A stretch of DNA of 39,899 nt from Seminavis robusta (taxonomy: Eukaryota; Bacillariophyta; Bacillariophyceae; Naviculales; Naviculaceae), in NCBI GenBank assembly GCA_903772945.1, contig CAICTM010001013.1:1-39899 (forward strand), given 5' to 3'. Below are positions 30,397 to 39,899 of the stretch, in pieces. Within the stretch, counting starts at the first letter, position 1; every line of letters starts with the position of its first letter. The notes under the pieces were generated by a model that was not told the origin of the DNA, searched no databases, and saw nothing but the letters and a program-made list of their open reading frames with translations. The position numbers and the translations under genes are program-made.

Positions 30397-31018
30397 GCTA
30401 CCGTATGGAACAGGTACCACCGAGGACGAGGCCTACCGATGCATTAAGTCGGAGATAGACTGGAAAGTCCAACAGGAGAAGAACAACTTCAGCTCCGTTC
30501 GGACCTGATTAGCAGTTTGCTTTGGGGCTGGTGGCTGGTTTGAAGATTCGATGGATCTTCTGATCATTCTGATTCTTGCGAATGACTTGGCTACTTGAAC
30601 TTCGAGAGTATCTTTGGAGTGGGACTGAATGTCCCGCGAATAAACCTTGGACAATGAAGGATGAGGGTTGGCGAAACAATGGCGGTCCCCGCACTCTACG
30701 AGGCCTACGGGTACCAGAACCAATTGTGAGCGGTAGCTAGCTAGGCCACAAGGATGGAGATTTTGCTGTTGATTTTGTCCTTCCTTGCCTTGGTCCCGGT
30801 GTTGGACTGAAGCAAGTCATAACGTCAGTTCCTGTAGCTGCCAGTACGGTAGTTGCTTCGCTCGAGTCTGGTTGAACAAAAGTTCGATAAGCCACTACGC
30901 ATTTCAGTCAAAGCAATAACACAAACACTTAAATAATAGGGTTAAACAGAACAGGAGACTCTAGCTAGCTAGTCAGTCTCAGGCCAAGCCAGAGTTCCTT
31001 GGAGGCATCTCGTCACTT
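30397..31018. other. Intergenic
   Basis: Holds the methyltransferase 5' flank and the 3' end of the ankyrin-AAA gene. CTAGCTAGCTAG lies near 30962. No gene is seen. Confidence 0.45.
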
Positions 31019-33513
31019 CTACTTGAAGTCGCTTCGGACGACATTCTCCACATCAGCCTTAATGATGAGCTGCGGGTCAAAGTTGTCGTTTTCCTCGAAT
31101 TGCGCCTGTCGCATGCGCTTTCGAACTTCAGTGCGGACCCCAGTCAGCAGCTGTTCGCTCACGCGACCATTGCGTTCACCACGCCATGCAACAGTGGTTT
31201 CTTCTTCCAACAGGGACGCGATGACGTTTTCTGTAAGCGTGTGATCCAACTCAAACCCTTTGGCGGTTGCCAGGTCCATAAAGATACGAGCCAACTCCAG
31301 ACAGGAATAATCTGGAAACTCAAACGTCATGGGAAAGCATCTCCTCAAATCATCTTGAAAGGCCAAGAATGATTGCATCTCCAGCGGAAACCCGGCCATA
31401 ATGATCAGAGGATGGGTCGTGTCCTGTGATTTGTTCTTGCCTTGCGGAGGGGTAAAGGCTTCCTCCATGCTTCGTACAATCTCACCAATGGCATGAGTTG
31501 CAAAGTCCAACTTGTTGCGTTTGCTCGCCATTCCCAGCGAGTAAGCCTCGTCAATAAAGAGGACACCGCCTCGGGCTTCGTCAATGACTTCACGAGTCTT
31601 GATAATGGTGGTTTCCTTGTCACGAGCCACCAAATCCATACGTTCCACTTCCAAGAATTTCGGCTTTCGCAACAGACCCAACTCATGGTAAACCTTGGCC
31701 AACAAACGAGCTACTGCCGTCTTTCCAGACCCCGGGTTTCCAACAAACACCATGGGCGATACACGTGGACGACCATTGTCTTCTGCCAAAGCGGGAGGCA
31801 ACAGCGACAGAGTAGCAGCCACACGTCCAGGTCGAGCCATGGGAAGCAGCGATTCGCGCAAGTCACAAATTTCGGCCGTACGGCGCAACCCACGGACCTA
31901 AAGCAAGCAAGCAAGAAAGAAAGCAACGCTGTGAGCAGAACGGAGAGTACTTGTGTCATACATTGCACAAGACACCTACATGACTCTTGACATGCTCCAA
32001 GCTAACAATCGAAAACAATAAATCTTCCACGCGATCTCGAGGTGCTCCATTGGCACCGGTCGTGGCCAGTGATCGACTTTGGCTTCCATGTTCCGTCAAC
32101 ATGCGAGACGCCGTCGTGTTGGGAGCCATGACCAGGTTTCGCTTCTTGATGGCATCCAAGAGAATGTATTCCGCATGTTTGCTGTTGTCGGAATTTTTCA
32201 TGGCCCCCGTCAGCGCCGTGGCAGCCTGTTGCTCCATGTGATTGGAAAAGGCAATTTCCAATTCATTGGGATCCAACCCGGCCGCATAGAGGGCATGAGG
32301 GAAGCGATCCGCCAAACGACGAACGGCTGCCAGGGCTAGTTTGAGATCAGTATCTTGTCGCCCACCCGTGTCTTGCATCCCTGCCAATTTCATTTCGAGC
32401 GTCTTGGCCCTGGCTTCGAACTTGTCTGCCTGCTGTCTACGGGACATTTCCGGCGGAGGCGGACGTCCTTCCAGCATGGCCACGACGGCCTCATTGGCGC
32501 CTTCATCTGCCAAAGCCAATTCAATGGGTGTCATGCCATCATCATTTTGTAAATGCAAGGCATCGGGATAGCTATCAATCAATAGTCGAACGACTTCTGG
32601 AGTCGCTTGATTGGACGCGGCCATGTGCAAGGGAAGAGATCCATATTGATTCCGCACGGTAGCTCCTTCGGGATAGCGCATGAGAAGTAGTTCTACAGTT
32701 TCCAGGGGTGCTTGCCACATGGCCGCTTGATGAATGGGTAGATTGCCCGCCGAGTTTGGTTGGGATGCTCCACCAGGATACGCCTTGAGCAATGATTCGA
32801 CGACATCGGCACCGGCTTGGAAACTACAAGCAGCATGCAATGGGAGATTGCCACGTTCATTCAACCGAGATGCTTCTTCTGGAAATGAGGGGTGCTATTG
32901 AAAATGACAATAAGAATAAAAAATGACAAGGCAAATTGATGGTGAGCTGGACACAGAAGCCAAAGAGATATTTCAAAAAGCCCTCAGCAGCATGCGAGCA
33001 GTTTCAATTCATAGAAAATCCCAAGTCAAAGGCGCTTCATGGAGTGTGTGTGGCATGATGAAATTTTTGAAGGCGTGGCAAAGTCCCTTCCAGGTTTCTT
33101 GACATCCCTTGGCAAAACTAGCCAGGCAGCTCCTCCTCGGTATGAAATACAACATGAATTTTCGTCCAGTTCAAAGCAGTGGCGGCTGCGACTCCTTTTA
33201 CAAGCTTCCGCTCTTCCAAGCAACCAATGGAGACTTGCAATGCAATGCTGCATTCGTTCATTCATTCCTTGGATCCTTGGACTTGGTTCCTCTACTCCAA
33301 CGCCTTCTCGAGAAAACCCAACGCCTCACACTATAGTTGTCTCTTTGTCCACGGTGGTGACACCATCGTCCATAAAATTTGCTCCATGGGTAGAAGTAGA
33401 CCACCCAGAGAAAGAAGAACCAAAAGCCACCAACAGTTGGACGAACCTACCTTGCTTCGACTGAGGAGAGCCCCAAACCCCTTACACAGATCATGGAGTG
33501 TCGTGTCGGCCAT
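31019..33513 (-). CDS. Ankyrin-AAA+ ATPase, CbbX/CfxQ-like, intact motifs (618 aa, 3 exons)
   Basis: Exon 1 is 33451-33513 (21 codons, MADTTLHDLCKGFGALL), intron 1 is 32895-33450 (556 nt), exon 2 is 31980-32894, intron 2 is 31898-31979 (82 nt), exon 3 is 31019-31897; all phase 0. Exon 2 encodes about four ankyrin repeats (GNLPLHAAC, GNLPIHQAA, GSLPLHMAA, GMTPIELAL) and a helical linker. The AAA+ core is the CbbX/CfxQ type: Walker A GNPGSGKT at 379-386, Walker B FIDEAY with Asp 442 and Glu 443, an Arg pair in DDLRRCFP and FPDYS. CbbX proteins remodel red-type Rubisco, but ankyrin-fused members in algae have no settled role. Short exon 1 was found by likeness to the start of its divergent paralogue at 34053. 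It looks fully functional. Confidence 0.87.
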
Positions 33514-34052
33514 CGTTCCGCGCAGCTACTTTATAAAAAATGGAAGATGGGAAATCTGGGTTGTTGCCGTTTGACGACGAATTCAATTGGAAAGCTAAGA
33601 GTGACAACAAGAGATCGTCTGTCGCTTGCCAATCTATCAGCCTCTGCCGCACTAAATAACTATCTTTCAAGCCTATTCCTCTGCCAATGATCCTCCATCC
33701 ACGCTGTGATGCTTTCTGTCGGTCCTCTTTTTCTCTCTCTTCGTGCATGCCACTCGGATGATGGCCTCCCAAGACAAACGCGTCGGAACGAAAGAGCGCG
33801 AGGTGTGACATGCGTGCTCAACGGTCCAATGTCGTGGGTATCCGTATGGAATCTACGTGTCTCAACCCTCGACTCTCGGGTTAAATACCATCCGATAATG
33901 GGCCGGCATGTGCGCCTCACAACAATGACACCAAGAACTCTCATCATCGCAATCCCCACTCACAACATCCTTCATCGTTAGAGCACCCTCGGTTAACATT
34001 TACTTGTTTGTTGCTGTTTGTTATACTACTACAAGATAACAACAACAACAAC
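33514..34052. promoter_or_regulatory. Bidirectional promoter of the ankyrin-AAA pair
   Basis: Only 539 bp lie between the two divergent ATGs, so both genes are likely controlled from here. The right end has an AACAACAACAAC leader just before the ATG at 34053. I cannot point to a specific operator. Confidence 0.5.
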
Positions 34053-35993
34053 ATGTCTGCCAAAGCATCCAGCCCCAAGGGAGGATCGGAAATCCATGAT
34101 TTAGCCAAGGGATGGAAGGCGGCTATTGCTCGCGCCAAGGATCCGGCGACTCGTCACGAAGCACGCATCAAGAATGATCGTGGGAATTTGCCCTTGCATT
34201 CGGCAGCATCCTTTCGGGCTCCACTGGAAGTGACAGGTAGGATACTTGTGTCTTGTTATCAAATATGTGCTGCTTTTACTGATCTATTTCCCTTGCTATT
34301 ACTGTTAATCTGCCTATAGAGTCTCTTTTGGAAGCCTACCCCGAAGCTGCGTCCATGACGAACAATTACGGCAATTTGGCACTTCATTTCACTGCCTGGA
34401 AGAAGGGACCCCTGGACGTGGAAAAACTCTTGCTCAAGATCTTTCCAGAAGGAGCGGCTCAAAAGAACAATCATGGCAATTTACCCCTTCATTATGCCGC
34501 CCACTACAATGCTCCCTTGGAAGTAGTAGAGGCGCTCTACCATGCATACCCCGAAGGAGCCACGCAAAAGAATAACGACAACAACACGCCTCTGGATTTG
34601 GCCATTGCCGATGGGGCATCCCCCAATGTCGTGGCATTGCTACAGGGAAAGAACATTCCCCCCACGGACGATGAAGTCTTGCAGGCGGCCAAGACACGCT
34701 GTGAACGCGCCGAAAAGGAACTATCGCGCATCTTGTCGGCACAAGACGGCATGCACGATGATTTGGAGGTCGTTCTCTCGCTACTCATGGATATTCGAGA
34801 AGGACATCCTCATGCACTCTATTCGGCCGGAATTCATCCCGCGCATATTGGTAATTTGGATGCTCTCTTGGAACAGGTATGTGGTCTTTTTATTGGTCGT
34901 CATCAGGGAGCATGCAGAAGTCACCATCTAATTCGCATTTTTCTATCTATTTTTGTAGGTCCGCAAGGCTGGTATGGAAGAAGCCGCTCGTGAGGGCGAT
35001 GAATTTGCCTCCTCTCGCAATGTCTCGGACGAGGAAGTCGAAGCCCAAGTCATTGAAGATTCGCTCTGTCCACCAGATGATCCTGTCGAAGCTGTGCTGG
35101 CCAATGTGGTGGGGTTGGATACGGTCAAACATCAGATTCGTGGATTGCGCCGAACTTTGGAAATGCAAGCAGCTGCCAAAAATGGGACTTCCAGCATACT
35201 CATCAACAAACGCTTGGCGGGGGACCCCATTCCCAAGCATTTGGCATTTGTGGGAAATCCTGGTTGTGGAAAACGAACTTTGGCGCGGTTGCTGGGTCCA
35301 ATGTTTTATGACATGGGCATGGTTCGAAATCGAACCTTTGTCGAGATTAGTGGACGGGATGAGTTGATTGATCGCAAGAGTGAAGCACGGACTGTATTCA
35401 AGACGCGTCAAATCTTGGAACAAGCTGCCGGAGGAGTCCTACTCATCAATGAAGCCTACACCTTTTTGCCATCGAGTGCTCGTCCGCGTGGTCGTGATCA
35501 TGGGGCCGCTGCGTTGCGGGAAATTGCTCGCGCTCTGCCGGCTGCAGATCCCCTCATTATCTTGTCAGGAACTCCCATGGACTTGCAGCGTATTCTATCC
35601 AGTGATATTGGATTCAAGACGCACTTTTTGACGCGCGTGGAATTCCCCGATCCCTCACCCATTCAGATTGCCCGCATCTTTATGCATAAATTGACCGAGA
35701 AGGGACTCGTGCCGGCGGAAGGTGTGACCATTCCGTATCTGGCAGAACTCATCGGAACCAATACCGAAGCCGAATGGCGCTTGGAGCGCAATGGCATCAT
35801 TGCGGATTTGCTCATGACGGGAGTTCGCAGTGAACTGAGGAAGCGAAAAATGTGGGACGATAGCACATCCAAGGCGAGCATGAGCCCCATGAAATTCTTG
35901 AGTCCAGGCTCCTCTCGCATCCCTGCGTTTGCGCCTGAAGAAGTGTTTGTCACTGTGGAGGACATTCAAAACGCGATTGTGAACGGCTTGTAA
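34053..35993 (+). CDS. Ankyrin-AAA+ protein with degenerate ATPase motifs (591 aa, 3 exons)
   Basis: Exon 1 is 34053-34236, intron 1 is 34237-34319 (GTAGGA...TATAG, phase 1), exon 2 is 34320-34876, intron 2 is 34877-34958 (GTATGT...TTGTAG, phase 0), exon 3 is 34959-35993. The layout is the same as in the divergent neighbour: HDLAKGW start, ankyrin repeats (GNLPLHSAA, GNLALHFTA, GNLPLHYAA), linker, CbbX-type AAA+ domain. The ATPase site is altered: Walker A is GNPGCGKR (346-353, Thr to Arg) and Walker B is LLINEAY (Asp to Asn at 411). The neighbour's LRRCFP arginine-finger region here reads FKTHFL. The frame is long, spliced cleanly and otherwise conserved, so it is probably expressed. A catalytically dead subunit that pairs with the neighbour is the simplest reading. 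Intron positions differ between the two, so the duplication is old. Confidence 0.87.
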
Positions 35994-36278
35994 AGAGCAT
36001 TGAAGCAAACATCGATTTGGGAGACTATTACGCGTAACGAAGATTAGTTTACTATATTTGAAGCCTTATTGCTATCATGTTACGAACACCAGGAGGTTGT
36101 TTCAAGTTGCAAGTAACCTTCGTCCCGTCATAGAAACTATAGACTGCACGAAACTGCACTTAAAAAAATGCAGTAGCTGTGGACTTCGGCAAAATCATGC
36201 ACCTTAAATCTAGCTGCTCGGTCCCTTCTGGAGCAATGCCACATTTCCCTCCAAAATGCTACCTTCGAGGGATGGCTG

Positions 36279-37028
36279 TTGTTGATGTTGTTACAAATCA
36301 ATAAGGTGACTTCTGATACTGAAGATAACAACAGCAATAGCAACCCCCCTCAGTTCTTCCCAGCCGACCTATCTAAGAAGTCAACTAAGGAGTTCTTCTT
36401 GCAACCATACTGGGATAAGGCACCGACTGGGCTCAAAGAAGCAGCAACTGAGTTTGGTTTGGAATTGAGCTCAGATGCCATTTTGACCAACTTTGATTAG
36501 AAAGGGAAGCACTCTACTAGATGTGGTAATCGAGTACTATCGGCATCAACAAGAGAACAATGAGAAGCTGTACAGAACTTTCTGTTCCTTTGGAATCATG
36601 TATCGGGACGATCCCTTTGCACCTCCTTACTGATTCTATTGAATCCTCCACCCAGAATGTACCAGCCGTGTGAGTGGAAACTATTGATTTGCTCCTCAGA
36701 TTCAAGAGACTGCCTAGGGGAACCGCTCTAATGGAAAGTGATGGCCGCACTCAAGCCAAAGACATCTTCGGTAATCCTCTACCAGCAGAAGGTGGATGGA
36801 ATGCCCCTAAGATTGAATGGATTCTCAGTGCCGCTATTAGTGATTTGCATGCATCAAGCCAACGGCCATGACCATGACTACCTAGATGAGTGTGAAGCAT
36901 GCTTGGCTATTCCTGAAGTCGAGCAATATATGAGTTGTCGACACCACAGGAGTAACCCAAGACTCCATCGTACTAAGGGGAATCCAATCAAGAACCAGCT
37001 ATACAGGAATTGCAAGAAGCAGTTTTGA
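36279..37028 (+). pseudogene. Decayed unknown gene, in pieces
   Basis: Three protein-like stretches follow one another in different frames. The first is a segment to 36500 (FFPADLSKKSTKEFFLQPYW), then 36674-36871 (LLRFKRLPRGTALMESDG and PKIEWILSAAISDLHASS). The last is about 36850-37028 (HDHDYLDECEACLAIPEV, then YMSCRHHRSNPRLHRT). The last piece has C-x2-C and C-x-HH residues that could bind zinc. Stops and frameshifts separate the parts. I recognise no family; it may be a remnant of a repeated or mobile gene. Confidence 0.4.
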
Positions 37029-37568
37029 CAACTGCTCATCCATTGCGCCATAATAGATCATCACTGCTTGCAAAAGGGGCGCAAACAATGGAACTCTCGG
37101 CAGAGTCTGCCAGCCACACGAATTAGTGAGCCGGGAATCTTCCTCTGTAGTTGATTGTTGCATGAAGAGGACATGTCAATCAAGAGACCAAGTTCAAGTG
37201 CACAGATTATTCACCTCAAGGCCCAAAGGGATTGGTCCCAGCATGCAAGGCACGCTTTCACGGGCGATGGAGCAAACATGCAAACGGCAGAATTGGTTGT
37301 AGATTGTTGTGATGATGGCTAGATACTATTAATAGTTACCATACATGTATCATTTCCAAATCCTTCTCTGGTCTGTCAGAATTTTACCTCAACATGGTTG
37401 CCAATTGTTGAACATTTTGCCAGGTAGAATTTCTACTAGGTTGTACACAGAATTGTAAATCCAGGTCAAGCTGAGGAGACAAGCTCCTCCATCCGAAAGA
37501 TCCACCCCTCGCGGCTACTACTGCAGCACTACTAGCTAGCTAGCTACATGTAGTACACCAACACATCC
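37029..37568. other. Intergenic
   Basis: No gene is seen. GCTAGCTAGCTACATGTAGTAC lies near 37535-37556, another copy of the palindromic words in this window's spacers. Confidence 0.45.
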
Positions 37569-37820
37569 TCACCTCAGTACGAAGTAGTAACAAGACCAAC
37601 ACAATAGTGGGCACCATCGGTAGGACAAGCGCTTCAACTGGTTACGTTCCAGGAGACACACAATGCCATCCGCCACGCTGCTATTGGTTGAGGTGATCAT
37701 TCGGCTACCCCAAATCTCCAGGTCTTCAATGGAGGTGTTGACTGATTGCATCTTGTGAAATGCTTCGAGAGCTAACTCGTTGGAGAAGATTGAGTAATCA
37801 GAAGGGTCTTTGATGCTCAA
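37569..37820 (-). pseudogene. Possible leucine-rich-repeat protein fragment
   Basis: An open minus-strand frame of about 80 codons without an upstream gene. TSIEDLEIWGSRMI followed by GIVCLLERNQLKRLSY resembles the spacing of irregular LRRs seen in diatom LRR proteins. It is cut short next to the fold-back element at 37835, which may have disrupted it. The match is weak and by eye only. Confidence 0.3.
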
Positions 37821-37834
37821 GGAGGTACCGGTAA

Positions 37835-38395
37835 CTGGAACACTCCCGATAAAGTAGGAATACCGATTACAGCCCCATTATACAGTGGCTTCTCACAAAT
37901 GTCGTAAATGTCGTAAATGTCGTAAGAAATGTCGTAAACATCTTACGACATTTACGACATTCTACGACATCGCTTAAATAGTTACGACATTCTACAACAT
38001 TCTACGACATCGCCAAATGTCGGAAGCTTTCCGGTCATCGCCTAATCCGACATTTGGCAAGAGACTCGGAACTTTAAGTGTTCCGTATGAAACGATTCAA
38101 CAACCAATCCAAAAAGGCTTATTGATTTGTTTTGAGAATCAGCGATATAGTCTTTCGCTAAATGTCGGAAATGTCGGATTTAGCGATTCAAGAAAGTTTA
38201 CGACATTCTACGACATTCTACGACATCGCTTAAATAAATACGACATTATACGACATCGATATCGGAATTTACGACATTTACGACATTTACGACATTTACG
38301 ACATTTAAAAGTCCCTTTGAAAAAAGACTTATGCTTTCAATATATTGACATATTGACGTGTTAACCTCTCTACGACTTTTCCGGGAGTGTTCCAG
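37835..38395. mobile_element. 561-bp fold-back/MITE-like element made of TACGACATT words
   Basis: CTGGAACACTCCCG (37835-37848) is repeated exactly inverted as CGGGAGTGTTCCAG (38382-38395), with partial pairing further inside. The left inner part is rich in AATGTCGTA and the right inner part in TACGACATT, its complement. Further inverted pairs (AAATGTCGGAAGC with TCCGACATTTGGC) lie in the middle, near 38015-38060. A single strand could fold into a long cruciform. No target duplication is obvious and no protein is encoded; the open frame inside is made of the repeat. Confidence 0.75.
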
Positions 38396-38495
38396 CATCT
38401 TGAGGTATTCCACTCAAATTGAGTCTTTTCTCCTTTTTTCAAAAACATTTTCTTCAAAAATATGTTCCCCAGACTGAAAAGGAAACAGCCTATTT

Positions 38496-38701
38496 AAGCT
38501 GACCAATCTGAATCTGAATTTTAAGAGCCTGGTTAGGCTCTTAAAATTACAACAGGCTCTTAGAATTCAGATCTGAAAAACCAGATTGAATATCTAGCTA
38601 ATTTACACTGGGATCTGAGTTTTCAATTTTCCAATCTTAATTCTAAGAGCCAAAATAGGCTCTAAAAGGCTCTGAGAATTCAGATTCAGATTATTCAACT
38701 T
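38496..38701. mobile_element. 206-bp fold-back element
   Basis: The left arm contains AATCTGAATCTGAATT (from 38505). The right arm is its inverted copy (ending 38692), with a few mismatches; likeness extends outward to about 34 bp per arm (AAG[CT]TGA). Between them lie smaller hairpins such as TTTTAAGAGCC with GGCTCTTAAAA near 38519-38546 and several GGCTCT words. It is non-coding. The target duplication is unclear. Confidence 0.7.
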
Positions 38702-38821
38702 CAACAGGCCTTGTGGAGTCCTGCATGTCTCTTTGCTTCATTTTACATTTTCTGAACAATTAAACTTTGAGCTTTTTCTTCCATTTGGAGGAAATTACCC
38801 CAAGGTGCAGAAGTGTTGGTT

Positions 38822-39500
38822 TCAAGTTTCAAGGCACCGCATGGATGCAATCCAGGCACTGGGAACCCACGGGGCATCGATCCGCAAAGCCGTTATTTCC
38901 GGGAGGACGAAGGGCAGGGTTCGCACCTTAACACGGCAAAGGTAGCTGTTTGCTTCAATGTCCAGACAATCTATTTTTGGGTTGACGTTTCTGGCAATGA
39001 TATCGCCAACCAAGGCAGCATTGGAAATGGATGGCTCTCCCAGAAGATGCTCCAGAACGTCCGCATCCACAGGCGGGCCAGCCGCCAAAAGAGCAAGGCA
39101 CTCAACCGTCGTGACATTGGGCCATCTCATCAGGCGGCGAATGGGTAAATTGCTTTTGCAAAATGACTCGGCAGAAGCAGCTTTTGGGTACAATGAGACA
39201 AGTAGCGGTATGATGGCGGCTGACTGGTAAGATCTCGAATATGACTGGTAATATCTCGAAGCACAGGCGATGTGAAGAGGCAACAGACCAGTTTGGGTTC
39301 CTTTGGGGTCTGTTCGAGAGCAATCAAACCGACACCCATCATTGTTGGCAACAGCGCTCGGGAATGCCTCACAGAACGATTTGATTGTCCGTTCGATAAG
39401 AAGCTTGTCTTTCCAACAAGAAATGCAAAGGACTATATGAATTGTTGTTGCTGCTCGAGCCCACGCAAGATGGTGTCCGAAAGCGCTCTGAAACCAGACA
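38822..39500 (-). pseudogene. Ankyrin-like gene fragment
   Basis: The minus strand reads LLIERTIKSFCEAFP, then LLPLHIACASRYYQS, then IIPLLVSLYPKAAS and NLPIRRLMRW, which is the pattern of ankyrin repeats with the PLHIAC core. A further YSPLHFLLE block upstream lies in another frame, implying a frameshift near 39410. No start codon or full domain order is clear. Similar ankyrin proteins are numerous in diatoms. It is probably a remnant, possibly related to the intact ankyrin genes at 31-36 kb. Confidence 0.4.
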
Positions 39501-39772
39501 AGGATGAGCTATACACAGGTCAAGGATTTTCTTTTCATTGTTATCGCCAACAGTCTGGCCACTTTCCTTCGAGAATATACGACCCATTCGCATCCTGGCG
39601 AGTGCCAATGAGGGGGACGGTAACTTAGGCATTGCAGAGGTGCTTGATATATGTGATCGTTGTTGGAAGGGACAAGTTCTCACTCCCAATGGAATCGTGC
39701 TTGGGCACGACTGGCTACAGTCGTACCGTATGGCCAAGGGCACAAGAGGGTTCGCTAACCAATCAATTATGC

Positions 39773-39899
39773 ACTGGTTACTGGTTATTGGTTATTCAAC
39801 CACTCAATTGGGGGTACTGGTTACTGGTTATTGGTTATATAACCACTCAAGCTAAGGTACTGGTTACTGGTTATTGGTTATTTGGCATTGGTTATAGGT
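39773..39899. repeat. 43-bp tandem repeat at the window edge
   Basis: Units begin with ACTGGTTACTGGTTATTGG at 39773, 39816 and 39859, a period of exactly 43 bp. The second half of the unit (AACCACTCAA...) is more variable. The array runs off the right end of the window, so its length is unknown. Confidence 0.9.

Noticed and set aside
37870..38310. Regularly spaced short repeats, CRISPR-like at first sight
   Set aside because: The words are 9 bp, touch or nearly touch, and occur in both orientations within terminal inverted repeats. There are no spacers of constant length, no cas genes, and the genome is eukaryotic.
38017..38364. 115-codon plus-strand frame
   Set aside because: It lies inside the fold-back element and its repeated residues follow the DNA repeat.
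39130..39743. Several minus-strand frames near the right edge
   Set aside because: Only the PLHIAC-containing frame shows repeat-protein character; the others are low quality and overlap it.

Overview
The window looks like nuclear DNA of a diatom, probably a pennate species. The genes carry short phase-consistent introns (about 65-130 nt, one of 556 nt). They include a cyclin of the expanded diatom type, a Gln-rich protein ending in the GRGG...NHxGN domain (DUF6824) common in diatoms, an FAD monooxygenase with a signal peptide followed by an SAF plastid-targeting motif, and ankyrin-AAA+ proteins. Mobile DNA is dense. No species can be named from sequence alone.

Region 1 (1-5.3 kb) is a cluster of small intronless ORFs that looks like the remains of an integrated CRESS-DNA (circular Rep-encoding ssDNA) virus or plasmid. 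It has a broken Rep gene (HUH endonuclease plus superfamily 3 helicase). About 0.4 kb downstream lies a 12-bp perfect hairpin whose loop starts TAATATT, set among repeated GGGTCAG words, which is the layout of a CRESS origin. Also present are a second Rep-like fragment without catalytic residues, two small putative zinc-binding proteins, two unknown proteins, and a leader motif (CTTAGTTTGTT-like) before three of the ORFs.

Region 2 (5.3-11.9 kb) holds two head-to-tail Crypton-like tyrosine-recombinase elements on the minus strand. They share the 5' flank, first exon, first intron and start of exon 2, but their recombinase bodies differ. The left copy is badly decayed; the right copy has one frameshift. 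A 303-bp MITE with TIRs and an AAT target duplication sits in the 5' flank of the right copy, and the left copy preserves the empty site.

Region 3 (12.8-22.6 kb) is ordinary genic DNA: a four-exon DUF6824 gene, a BTB/T1 gene broken by a 5-bp duplication, a cyclin, a secreted VWD-domain protein broken at a T run, and an ArfGAP.

Region 4 (23-30.4 kb) has a decayed unknown gene, a PIF/Harbinger transposase with one frameshift, a RED/IK-like splicing factor, a two-exon plastid-type FAD monooxygenase and a two-exon methyltransferase.

Region 5 (31-36 kb) is a divergent pair of ankyrin-AAA+ (CbbX/CfxQ-like) genes sharing one 539-bp promoter region. One has intact Walker motifs. In the other, Walker A Thr is Arg, Walker B Asp is Asn and the arginine-finger region is altered, so they look like an active ATPase and a pseudo-ATPase partner.

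Region 6 (36-39.9 kb) is repeat-rich: gene remnants, two fold-back elements (one filled with TACGACATT words), an ankyrin-like fragment and a 43-bp tandem repeat at the window edge.
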